From positions 24,074-88,073 of IMG/VR virus record IMGVR_UViG_3300003937_000081: a stretch of 64,000 nucleotides of DNA. The stretch is one strand, 5' to 3'. Shown here piece by piece: positions 1 to 9,429 of the stretch (its first letter is position 1; every line of letters begins with the position of its first letter). The stretch is from a virus. Made by a program: the position numbers and the translations under genes. Under the pieces are notes generated by a model, which worked only from the letters and a program-made list of their open reading frames with translations, was not told the origin of the DNA and ran no database searches.

Positions 1-3000
1 CTTCATTACCGAGAACACATTTAGTAGCTTCGGAATCTTCATAAACCTTAATAACCTCTTCACTAGCAAAACCTAGTTGAATTCCACTAGAAACAACTGG
101 CCTTTGCCTAGAATCTAATAAATTATTTTTTAGTAATAATACAGCATCATCTATGTCTTCGGCTACAATATTAGAAACATATGCCAAACATTCTCCAGTG
201 TTATTAGATGTAACTACATTTCCTATCGTTAAATTATCTATAAAATCTTTTATATAACTACCAGTGTCTCCTGAACTAATCGTATGTAGACCATCTATTA
301 CATATATTGGCCAAAATATATCTTCTGAATCATTTTGATCACTACCTTCGGGTCCTTCTATTTCAGGCATATAAGAGTAGAATGCGTAAAACATATTTAC
401 ATCATTATTACCACTTGTTATATCATTTAGACCATTAATCTCAGGTCTATCATTATATGTTGAACACGAGCCCCAACTTACAATATCAGTTCCAACAACT
501 AGCCTATTATTAATATCATATCCATACCAATTTAAATTTTTACCATCACCAAGATTATCCCACGCTAAATGTCCGTCACCACCTTGTGCAAATATGTTAG
601 ATTCAAATAAATCTAAAGGATCTTGTGATTGTGCACCTAATTGAGATTTGTATATGGCAATATTTGACTGTGCTAATTCTAACAAGTTACTAATTGCTGA
701 CGCACCTAAATCTCTACTAAACCATAGAGTAACATTTGTGAGTTCATTATCAATTTGACCCGCACAAAATTCATTTAAATTTGGATCCTCAAAGTTTGGT
801 AAATACTGAACAGTTATTGGAAACGTTTCCTGTGGCACTTCTTCCTCACACTCAAAATCAAACCCACCTGAGTTTGCCTCATTGTTTTCTCCCCATGTAT
901 TAATAGATGATCTTTTATAAAATTTATTCAAAGTAATATCTACATCTCCATAAACTCCGCTTTCTATAGAACTCTGTACTGTATTAGTAACAGTAAATAA
1001 ATCTGAGTCATATTCGTTAGAAAATACATTTACAAAACCGTTTACTAATTCAAGTAAAGTTTTTGAACCACTTCCATCATCATTATACCAAAGATTTGTG
1101 ATTTGTACATCATTATCACAGAATGCGTTTTCACTACTTGCATATCTAACTGGTGTAAATACAGAATTAGCATTACTTTCACATTCTTTAATACTTGTAA
1201 TTGCTCCATTGGCATTAATACCTAATACCCTGGTTTTACTAGAATCAGAAACCTTTATGTATATTGCAGTATTACTAGGTCTTGTAACTTTATTAGTTAA
1301 ATTTTGATCATAATAAACCGTATCACCTATTGATAATTCACTAACATTATTTGCGTATGTTGTTCCACCGTAAACATTTGTAGTTTTAGGTGCAATACAC
1401 ATGGCATCTGGATCACTACCAAATGATGAAGCATCCATTTCAAAATACGGAACGGCCTCAATAGCAAAGTTAATAGTTAGTGGAATTGATTGCTCTGATT
1501 TACTATCCTCACCTATGATGACCCATGTGTCTCCACCAAAATGACCAAGATTAGGTGTATATGTTACCTCTAAGTTGCTAGACGTTTGTATAAGTTGAAT
1601 TGTACCATTTGAAACAGCAGTATCTTCAATAATTGTTATTGCGTCGCCATCAGCATCCTGTATACCAACATTAAATACAACGCTTGAATTTTGTTGTAAT
1701 TGTATTGATCCAGGATCTGTTAAAACAGGTGCACTGTTTATTGGATTTATTGTTATTGTGCCAGGAAGAGAAACGTTCCCTTCTGAATCAGTCGCTGTAA
1801 AAGTAAAAGAATCTTGTCCGTATACTGTTGCAGTGTGAGTATATGTAAAGAGATCACCTCCATCTGCATTTAATTGTCCCTTAGTTGGCTGATCTACTAT
1901 AGTATATGTTAAACTACCAGAAGAATCTACGTTATCTGAAGCTTCTAATATAATAGCGAGCGTTGCATTCCAAGCCACATCATATGTCTCGTTTTCTGGA
2001 ATTGGAGCTGAAGTGTCGTTTACATTAACAACGCGAATTACCTCTACTGCATTATTATTACTTGAATCAGTTACATTATATGTTATATTATATTGACCAA
2101 CTGTTGAGTTATCCACAGTATCACCTCCTACAACTACAGCACCAGTAAGAGTTGCATTGTCGTCATAATTATCAGTTGCGGCGAAACCAGGTTCACTATA
2201 TGCAGCACCAATATTAATGTTTAAAGGATTATCCCCTTGAAGTACAATTACAGGTATTGTAGTATCTACAACTTGAATTTCTCTAGTAACTTCAACTGCG
2301 GGATTTCCTGCGGTATCACTAACATTATATGTAATCGTGTAAACGCCAACGTTAGTTGGATCTACATTATTTAAATTTCCAATTACTATGAGCGATGAAA
2401 TGTCATTATCTACATCATCCAATGCCGTAGCACCATCTTCAATATATGGACCTGTAAAAGATGGATCTACCTCGATAGTTATTATAGCATTTCCAGTAAG
2501 CGATATTACCGGAGGCGTTGTATCTGGCACGGGTGTTGGCACAGGCGTTGCTGTTGGTGGAACTGGTGTCGGAGCTGGAACCACATTTACAGTTCTAATT
2601 TTATCTACTGCGTTAGGATATGTATATGTTATAGTATAATTTCCAACTGTCATGCCATCGGGTACACCTGTTACCGTTATACTACCACCAGATGGGCACT
2701 CTTCCTCTAAAGTAGCACCTTGGTCAGTATATACTGTACCTTCTAAGTGATCATCAATAAGATTAGGACCTGTTACAGTAATTACAGGAGTACACACTGG
2801 CACACCTGTACCCGTGTCATTTGAAAATAACTCCATTACTTCACCGGCACTGGATATTCTTAATATATTACAACCTAACTCATCAATGTACAATTTATTC
2901 TGTCCATCCCATGGAGTGGGGTTAGCACTATCGGTATTTAATATTGTTCCTGTGGCTGAACTTCCACCATTTGCAGTTAATGTACCAGTGTAATATAAAT

Positions 3001-3094
3001 CTAATATACCATCTAGGCCACTAAAACATAAACTATTAGCTCCATTGGCTGGATCTGCTCCCGTATTAGAATTTCTTAATGTAATTTGTGACAT
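1..3094 (-). CDS. Giant Ig-like-domain virion protein (3' end beyond window)
   Basis: The reading frame opens at an ATG at 3094 (MSQITLRNSNTG) and stays open to the left edge, giving at least 1031 residues with the C-terminus missing. A short N-terminal domain is followed by tandem immunoglobulin-like modules of the DUF5011/HYR kind, recognisable from the phrases VGVYTITYNVSDTAGN and VGQYNITYNVTDSSNN. A Pro-rich linker (PAPTPVPPTATPVPTPVP) lies between the first and second modules. Cadherin-like modules with DSFTFTATDSEGN and DADGDAITI follow, then a long unassigned region. Such modules usually form extended, often Ca-binding rods on cell or virion surfaces. It is the last gene of the baseplate/tail operon in this window, so an exposed tail or whisker-like adhesin is likely. 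The domain type is clear; the exact virion location is inferred. Confidence 0.85.
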   Translation of the reverse strand, partial: MSQITLRNSNTGADPANGANSLCFSGLDGILDLYYTGTLTANGGSSATGTILNTDSANPTPWDGQNKLYIDELGCNILRISSAGEVMELFSNDTGTGVPVCTPVITVTGPNLIDDHLEGTVYTDQGATLEEECPSGGSITVTGVPDGMTVGNYTITYTYPNAVDKIRTVNVVPAPTPVPPTATPVPTPVPDTTPPVISLTGNAIITIEVDPSFTGPYIEDGATALDDVDNDISSLIVIGNLNNVDPTNVGVYTITYNVSDTAGNPAVEVTREIQVVDTTIPVIVLQGDNPLNINIGAAYSEPGFAATDNYDDNATLTGAVVVGGDTVDNSTVGQYNITYNVTDSSNNNAVEVIRVVNVNDTSAPIPENETYDVAWNATLAIILEASDNVDSSGSLTYTIVDQPTKGQLNADGGDLFTYTHTATVYGQDSFTFTATDSEGNVSLPGTITINPINSAPVLTDPGSIQLQQNSSVVFNVGIQDADGDAITIIEDTAVSNGTIQLIQTSSNLEVTYTPNLGHFGGDTWVIIGEDSKSEQSIPLTINFAIEAVPYFEMDASSFGSDPDAMCIAPKTTNVYGGTTYANNVSELSIGDTVYYDQNLTNKVTRPSNTAIYIKVSDSSKTRVLGINANGAITSIKECESNANSVFTPVRYASSENAFCDNDVQITNLWYNDDGSGSKTLLELVNGFVNVFSNEYDSDLFTVTNTVQSSIESGVYGDVDITLNKFYKRSSINTWGENNEANSGGFDFECEEEVPQETFPITVQYLPNFEDPNLNEFCAGQIDNELTNVTLWFSRDLGASAISNLLELAQSNIAIYKSQLGAQSQDPLDLFESNIFAQGGDGHLAWDNLGDGKNLNWYGYDINNRLVVGTDIVSWGSCSTYNDRPEINGLNDITSGNNDVNMFYAFYSYMPEIEGPEGSDQNDSEDIFWPIYVIDGLHTISSGDTGSYIKDFIDNLTIGNVVTSNNTGECLAYVSNIVAEDIDDAVLLLKNNLLDSRQRPVVSSGIQLGFASEEVIKVYEDSEATKCVLGNE

Positions 3095-3174
3095 CTATTA
3101 AAATCTTTTTTGCATACAATACTTTTGTCTGTATTATATATCCAGATTTATTATAGACTATCGTATGTTGTGGT

Positions 3175-6100
3175 TTATCTAGCGAATCTAGTTAGCTTCG
3201 CAGCTCTAATAGAATTTAAGTTTTTACCTTTAGCTCTATATTTAGCAAACACTTCTAAATCAAATGAGAATTGTTGATCATATTTGTCAAAAATATCTAA
3301 TCCTATTTTCTTAGTGTATGTAAGATTTGGGAATCTTAATTTAGCTTGACCACCTACTCTACCGATATCAGAATCAGGATCGTTACCAAAATAATCAGTC
3401 ATTCTATATTGGAATATAATATCAACTGAAAGAGCGCTAGAACTGTCTAAAGTACCGACTTTCTTTTTAATACTTTTTCTACTTTGTTTAGCATCACCTT
3501 CAACTTTTAAAGTATCTAAATTAATAGGCGATAAAAATAAGAATGCACCACATGAGCGTCCACCTAAAAGAAATTGGTCATTTGCATCAAATGACATTTT
3601 AAATGTTCTGTCGCCCGATTTGATGAAATTATTATCAGTTTTTTGAAACGCTAATTGTTTTGTAGCTTTAACTGCATCCACCAGTGGAGATGAAAAGCTA
3701 TTTCCTATTAATGGATTGTTATAAACAAACGTTGTTCCAGTTGCATATGTAGAAGGAATCGGCATTGTATAAAGTGCATTATCTACAACATCTTGTAAAT
3801 TATCTTTTTGATCCGCGTCTGAAACACTACTTGAATTAGGCACAGCTTCAACATATGATGAATATATGTTCTCTAAATCAGGATGATCCTTGTGAAGATA
3901 TAAACCATTATTATAATTCGCAGCACCTATAGTTCCAACACTACATACATCTATTTTGTCAGATTGAAAACCTCCACTTAAGTCTGCATTTGTAGAATTA
4001 CCATGTGTACCGAACGTTCCAGTCCATATGAAATCTACCGAATCACCGTTACCTGTTGATGCTTTAATGTTAATTGCACTTGAATCACCTTCAAAAATAG
4101 CATACCCTAAACCATATTCATAACTATTAAAATCTACCGACCCACTACCAAGTAATGATTCAGTAACATATAGCGGATTTTGATTTGAAACATCCATAAA
4201 TCTAGAATAAACAAATTGACCACGTCTTTGTGCTGATTGATACGGTGCTTCAGCTAATAAATCATAAGAATTAATAGAAGATGTACTTATATTTTGAAAC
4301 TGAATAGGAACTAAATCGTATTTACCTTCAGATGTGTAATAATTGTCTGACGAAATTTTATTATCAGTGTCAGCAACTCCTAAATCATTTAATTTTACAC
4401 CAAACCCATTATCAGCAATACTAGTACCTGATGCACTAGATCTGTATGCTGGTAAGTTTCTATCTCCAACTAATCTTGAAACTAATTCAAGTTTAGTAGC
4501 TTTTGTGTTTTCTAATAGAAGTTTAAACGTCTTTGTAACAATGTGACCTTTTTTAACAGTAAGACTTGCAACCTCATCTGTATAATAACCAGCAAATATT
4601 TGGTTTTTGGTGTCATTGTTAATAACGGTAATTGTACCGTCCTCATCCATTATTTTAACAACTAATTCACCTATTTCAACTTCTACCGTACCCTTAAGCT
4701 CTGAAATTTGTAATTCTAACTCAGCAATTTTATCATATACTGAGATTGGTTTTTGTTCAGCTGATAAGAATCCTGATGCAATTGATGTTGCGTTATGTGC
4801 ATAATATTTTTCGTTAGCACTAAATGAATCATCAATATGTGTAAACACACCTTTAGAGGTAAGTTCTTGTGATATTTTAACGGATGCTGTTTCAGCCGCA
4901 TTTGACATTAACAATGCGTCAACATTAGTAGTATCGATTTCTGTAATAGGAAAATCAATTGTAATTGATTCTGACCAATCAGAATATATTGGGTTTGCAG
5001 GATATCCAGCTTCAGATACTGATTTAACTCTAATTTCAACTAATTCACCTTCGTTAATTGCAAGATCTAGTTGGTTAAAGTTTACCTCTTGTGCATCCTC
5101 TACTAAACTATCTTTCCACTCAAATTTTCTAGTGATCGAGTTTCTATATCTAGATCTAACTTTAGTTTCCATTTCATTCCAGTTAGAAAAGACTGCTGTT
5201 TTTTCTCTTGTTCCATCAGTAAACGGTAGTTGAGTAACTTCACTTGCTTTTCCGCTAGTTGACAAGTATCTATATTGTACAACAAATCTAACAATGTTTT
5301 GATCTAATGTATCAGCAACTTTCTTTGCCACTGGAATTTCCCAGAATCCTCTAACCCTATACTTAGGGGCAATTTTTGGTGCATTGCTTCCAGAAGCTAA
5401 TGATTGAATTTGATTTACAATACTATTGTATAAACTAGTTTCACTTGTTCTCTCTGTAATAAGTGAGTTTAATTCATTTTTATCTTTATCTTGTTGTATC
5501 GAAGATTCATATTTTTTAGTAGAAATTTCAGAACGTTTTTTAACTATAGTTTCATCTAATTTCTTAATCTTCTCTTCTACATTAATTTTATCAGCAGATA
5601 GCTTCTTAATTTTATCAGCAGTATCGTTAGCCGTCAAATGAGAATTAATTTGAACTACTTTAAAGTTGTTATTGTTTAAAGAAGGAGCATCGGGTGTAAT
5701 ACCTTGTGCTGCTGGAGGGATAGCATCTTCTTTAAGTGCTGTAATATATTTCCCAAAATCAGCAACTTCTGCTTTGTAATAATCATCTAATCTAATTGAT
5801 GACCCATCAGCTTGGATTAATGTTAATTCGTTTGAATAAAATCCAATACCAGGTGACCAATTTTCTGCCAATATTTTAGAATCTGAATCTATAGCTTTAA
5901 CAAAAACTAATGCTCTTTCATTAAATCCTACATTAATATCTATGCTTAAGTTAGCCTCATCGTTTTTATATATGCCCAGTTGATTGGCTCCGATCTTAAT
6001 AGATTCATATCCTTCTACTATTAATAATTCAACCTGATTAGCCGAACCATCGATTCTAGTTATTTTATATCTAGTATTTCTAGCACCGCTTTGAACCATT

Positions 6101-6891
6101 AATTCATCTCCAACCTTAAGTGCTTCAGTATCTTTTAGATCTTTATTAGAATCAGAATATGTTAAAGAATCTATAGTGTATAATTTTATAGCTTTCTTTT
6201 TAGTAACGCCATCGACTAAAACTTCTCTTTTAGAATTACTAATTTTTAATACATCAAATTTACCAGTAAATTGTGCAGTTCTATATGGAAGATCACGAGT
6301 ATCTTCATCTAGTATGTATGTTAAACTATTATTTGCAATATCTCTAATTACAGTATTATAATCTAGGTTTTCTTTGTTTTTAAAATTAGTGTTAAAATAT
6401 TCAACAGTGACTGCACTTGTAGAATCAAATAAAATTCGTTTTACTAAAACTCTTTCAGTTTCATTTGGAATTTGTCCACTAACATTAATACTAGTTGTAA
6501 GTAAAGGATTTAAAAAGTCTTCAAAGAAATAGTTAGGTTTTGTACCAAAATTAACTGGTCTAACAAAACTAGTTATGTCATTTGCAGGAGTTTTTAATCG
6601 TGTTGTAATAATACTTTGGTAAGTACCGTCTGGTAATTTAATCCTAGTATTTCCTTTTCCTAAACCTGCTAAAGATTTTAAATTAACATCTAATCTTTCT
6701 AATTCTCTTTTCATGTAACCAAAGGAAGGCACATAAACAGTTTTAGTTCCGTCTTCAGTTAGCAATTCAAGAGGTACATCCTTTTGATCTGTAGTTATCG
6801 CCTCATTGATTCTTTCAAATGTCTTTAAAGAATTTGAATTAATTTCAAGTAGTTTCTTGAGCGAATTAGAAATAGAGTTATTAGTATTCAT
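3175..6891 (-). CDS. Large tail/baseplate structural protein with central coiled coil
   Basis: This 1238-residue protein starts at ATG 6891, two bases after the stop-side gene boundary of its upstream neighbour. I cannot name a family. A heptad-rich, Lys/Glu-rich stretch (about residues 420-490, including IKKLSADKINVEEKIKKLDE) predicts a coiled coil. The following part (RFVVQYRYLSTSGKASEV, DWSESITIDFPI) reads like fibronectin type III-type beta sandwiches. The C-terminus is basic. Size, lack of signal peptide and position at the end of the baseplate operon fit a peripheral baseplate wedge or fibre-attachment protein. Function beyond virion structure is inference. Confidence 0.7.
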   Translation of the reverse strand: MNTNNSISNSLKKLLEINSNSLKTFERINEAITTDQKDVPLELLTEDGTKTVYVPSFGYMKRELERLDVNLKSLAGLGKGNTRIKLPDGTYQSIITTRLKTPANDITSFVRPVNFGTKPNYFFEDFLNPLLTTSINVSGQIPNETERVLVKRILFDSTSAVTVEYFNTNFKNKENLDYNTVIRDIANNSLTYILDEDTRDLPYRTAQFTGKFDVLKISNSKREVLVDGVTKKKAIKLYTIDSLTYSDSNKDLKDTEALKVGDELMVQSGARNTRYKITRIDGSANQVELLIVEGYESIKIGANQLGIYKNDEANLSIDINVGFNERALVFVKAIDSDSKILAENWSPGIGFYSNELTLIQADGSSIRLDDYYKAEVADFGKYITALKEDAIPPAAQGITPDAPSLNNNNFKVVQINSHLTANDTADKIKKLSADKINVEEKIKKLDETIVKKRSEISTKKYESSIQQDKDKNELNSLITERTSETSLYNSIVNQIQSLASGSNAPKIAPKYRVRGFWEIPVAKKVADTLDQNIVRFVVQYRYLSTSGKASEVTQLPFTDGTREKTAVFSNWNEMETKVRSRYRNSITRKFEWKDSLVEDAQEVNFNQLDLAINEGELVEIRVKSVSEAGYPANPIYSDWSESITIDFPITEIDTTNVDALLMSNAAETASVKISQELTSKGVFTHIDDSFSANEKYYAHNATSIASGFLSAEQKPISVYDKIAELELQISELKGTVEVEIGELVVKIMDEDGTITVINNDTKNQIFAGYYTDEVASLTVKKGHIVTKTFKLLLENTKATKLELVSRLVGDRNLPAYRSSASGTSIADNGFGVKLNDLGVADTDNKISSDNYYTSEGKYDLVPIQFQNISTSSINSYDLLAEAPYQSAQRRGQFVYSRFMDVSNQNPLYVTESLLGSGSVDFNSYEYGLGYAIFEGDSSAINIKASTGNGDSVDFIWTGTFGTHGNSTNADLSGGFQSDKIDVCSVGTIGAANYNNGLYLHKDHPDLENIYSSYVEAVPNSSSVSDADQKDNLQDVVDNALYTMPIPSTYATGTTFVYNNPLIGNSFSSPLVDAVKATKQLAFQKTDNNFIKSGDRTFKMSFDANDQFLLGGRSCGAFLFLSPINLDTLKVEGDAKQSRKSIKKKVGTLDSSSALSVDIIFQYRMTDYFGNDPDSDIGRVGGQAKLRFPNLTYTKKIGLDIFDKYDQQFSFDLEVFAKYRAKGKNLNSIRAAKLTRFAR

Positions 6892-6892
6892 A

Positions 6893-8830
6893 TTATCTTA
6901 AAATATCGGCTTCAAATTGATAGTTAGTGTAATCAATACACACTAATTCAATATATGGTTTATTTGTTATTAATTGAGTTGAGTCAACATTAAATATTAA
7001 TTGATCAAAACCTCCAACTGAGTTTGTCCAAAATTTAATATTATTTCCTGACATATTTATTTCATCAAATGTAATTTTGAAAGTTTGTCCGTTTTTCCAC
7101 GAAACTAAACTATCGTCAATGTATATATTAAGGTCACTTTCGGGCTCAGATGAGAATAATCCTTTTAAACTTAATCTGTTTGAAAATTCTTCAAGTCTAG
7201 ACCAAATTGCAAACTTAGAAGATCCATTCCCTGCTACACCTGCATCAAATTGCTCTGTTGTAGATAATTTAGTAGCGATTGTTCTTGCTGCTATATTCCA
7301 CAAGTATGGGCTATTTAATGTATAACCGTCAACTGTACTGTCAATTTTAATTTTATTAGGAATAGTTTTATCAACTTCTGTACCCTTTCCAGCAAATATA
7401 ATATCTGTATTGTATTGTAATTCTACTGGAATAGTTCCATCAATTAAAGAATTAATTTTAGTATGTGCCTTTGTTATTAATTCTAAAAGAGAATTTGAAT
7501 CCGCTAATTGAAGAGAACTACTTTGAAAATCATCTTCTAATACTTGAACCTTTTGCGATAAAGCAGTTGTGTCTTCAGTAGAAGAAACAATATTTTCTAT
7601 AGAATCTAATCTTTCTACAATAGCAGCATATCTATTATTAGCTTGTATTAACAATTCAGTTGCATTTTCAAGAGCAGTTGTTGTGTCCATGAATAAATCC
7701 ATAGAGAAAGTTGTAAAATCATTTACACTTGTTTCTACACCAACATTATCTAATGAAGAATTAAATTTAAGATTTAATTTTAAAGAAAATGCATTACCAT
7801 TTAAACCTGTAACCTCGTTCGGTTTAAATTTAATTTGTTCGTTAATTTTAGAACCAGGTCCATAAGCGTCCTGTATATCATCTAAAATTAATATTCCATA
7901 TAAGTTAGTTGCTCTATTTGCAGAAATAGATTCGCTATAAATATCATAGTATACAAGAATGGCATTAAATGTAAACCTTTGTCCCTTTTTAGCAAAATCT
8001 AATAGTGATTCTACTTCAACGTCATTATTAATTTCTTCATATGCAGTTGCATCGAAATTAATTCCAACGCTGTTAGTAGCATTAGTTTGAATATTATAAT
8101 AAGCTCCACTACTTGACGTATATTCGTCAACAACAGTATTCATGTTTATGTTTGGATCAGGGTGTAATTGTGCCTCTCTGCCCTCTACATAATCACTTGC
8201 ATATAATTTTGTTGCAGTCGTATTATAATTTGTTGGTTTAAATAAAACAGTCGGAGTATAACCTACTGAAGTAGGTACATTAATATAGACTTCATGATAC
8301 GTGTTACCTTGATATGCAACATCGTTTTCAGCATCTATTGTTCCTAAATATTTAACAACTCTATCGTAGTTATCACTAGCAAACGTACCATTAACTTTTT
8401 CGGTATAATTACCAACAAGTGTCTGGTTAGAATCAGCTGCAATAAAATCTACTGCACCCAAAGAACTTAACCATTTAAAAAATATCTTTTCAGAATCTGA
8501 TTGTAATATTATTGGATCATAATCATCGTCTTTTAATAACAGCTCTTCTAAGTTAAGCGCATAATTTTGGAATGTTTGTGCAAAATCCACATTAGGCATT
8601 CCAGCAACATATGCATCACCTGAAGGTTGTTTAAGATTTAATTCAAAATCTATTGTGTTAGAGCCATTAACAGAATCAGTAAAATCTGGAAGATCTAATA
8701 AAGCGTATTTACTAAACTCAAAATTTAAATCTGAACTATTAAAAGCCCTAGTCATGTCTCTCGCAGAAGATGCGAAAGCATACATTGTGCCGCCCATTGG
8801 CTGCGGTATTCTAACTAGAGGAGTTGCCAT
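6893..8830 (-). CDS. Virion structural protein, unknown family
   Basis: The product is 645 residues from ATG 8830. No signal peptide or membrane segment is seen. The N-terminus (MATPLVRIPQPMGGTMYAF) is of the kind seen in small-fibre or baseplate-periphery proteins, and the N-terminal half is rich in Asn, Asp and Tyr. Residues about 390-460 contain a helical stretch (ATELLIQANNRYAAIVERL) that may form a short coiled coil. The C-terminal part is beta-rich. It is packed between two other tail genes with spacings of 1 and 18 bases, which supports co-expression. No specific T4 equivalent can be assigned from sequence alone. Confidence 0.65.
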   Translation of the reverse strand: MATPLVRIPQPMGGTMYAFASSARDMTRAFNSSDLNFEFSKYALLDLPDFTDSVNGSNTIDFELNLKQPSGDAYVAGMPNVDFAQTFQNYALNLEELLLKDDDYDPIILQSDSEKIFFKWLSSLGAVDFIAADSNQTLVGNYTEKVNGTFASDNYDRVVKYLGTIDAENDVAYQGNTYHEVYINVPTSVGYTPTVLFKPTNYNTTATKLYASDYVEGREAQLHPDPNINMNTVVDEYTSSSGAYYNIQTNATNSVGINFDATAYEEINNDVEVESLLDFAKKGQRFTFNAILVYYDIYSESISANRATNLYGILILDDIQDAYGPGSKINEQIKFKPNEVTGLNGNAFSLKLNLKFNSSLDNVGVETSVNDFTTFSMDLFMDTTTALENATELLIQANNRYAAIVERLDSIENIVSSTEDTTALSQKVQVLEDDFQSSSLQLADSNSLLELITKAHTKINSLIDGTIPVELQYNTDIIFAGKGTEVDKTIPNKIKIDSTVDGYTLNSPYLWNIAARTIATKLSTTEQFDAGVAGNGSSKFAIWSRLEEFSNRLSLKGLFSSEPESDLNIYIDDSLVSWKNGQTFKITFDEINMSGNNIKFWTNSVGGFDQLIFNVDSTQLITNKPYIELVCIDYTNYQFEADILR

Positions 8831-8848
8831 CTATTCTTTAAGTTTTGT

Positions 8849-9415
8849 TTATACTATTGTTGTGTTGTGCGATGAGATAATATACCATTTATTATCAAAA
8901 CATCTTAATGTAACTGTTGAGTTTAATCCTTCGAGTGTAATAGATGTAGCACCTAAAGTAGCTCCTGTACCTGATAACACAGATTTAGAACTACCGTCAA
9001 CATTAATAATTGTTACCTCTTGTCCATCTACCGCTTCTGGTAATGTAAAGTGACTATCAATAAAGTAAGTAACCGCAGTTATTGAAACTGGTGTAACTTG
9101 TGTTGTTGGTGTAGCAGCAGTTCCTAAGACTCCGCTTTTTACTAAATCTCCATCTAATTTTACAGATGAATTAAAAATTGCAGCAGTGTTAAACGCGGCA
9201 CCTAAATTATTTACTAATAATAAGTTAGCACCGTTCTGTGTAACAGTTAACGATGAAGTAGATACGCTAGCGACTCCACTTAAAATTAAGGTAGTTGGGT
9301 TTAACAAGGCCGTAACAGATGCTAACTCATCATTTAACAACTCAAAGTTGCTATTGATGATCGGTCTCGATGAAGAAACTGAATCAGTTCCTAAAATTTC
9401 AGTAATGTTTGCCAT
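8849..9415 (-). CDS. Small structural protein, fibre-attachment type N-terminus
   Basis: This is a 188-residue protein with ATG at 9415. The opening, with PIINSNFELLNDEL at residues 19-32, matches the common phage motif in which a short helix (N-x-NF-x-x-L-N) precedes a fibre or baseplate beta domain. The rest is rich in Thr, Ser, Val and Ala with repeated short beta strands and ends in a likely beta-sandwich (VTLRCFDNKWYIISS). Such modules often trimerise on tail fibres. It sits directly downstream of the large PKD-type baseplate protein. Assignment as a fibre connector is inference. Confidence 0.6.
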   Translation of the reverse strand: MANITEILGTDSVSSSRPIINSNFELLNDELASVTALLNPTTLILSGVASVSTSSLTVTQNGANLLLVNNLGAAFNTAAIFNSSVKLDGDLVKSGVLGTAATPTTQVTPVSITAVTYFIDSHFTLPEAVDGQEVTIINVDGSSKSVLSGTGATLGATSITLEGLNSTVTLRCFDNKWYIISSHNTTIV

Positions 9416-9429
9416 TTTTATTGTTTTTA

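Noticed and set aside
2388-2639. Plus-strand Gly/Val/Thr-rich frame
   Set aside because: Lies inside the Ig-like gene and mirrors its Pro/Thr linker; no independent support.
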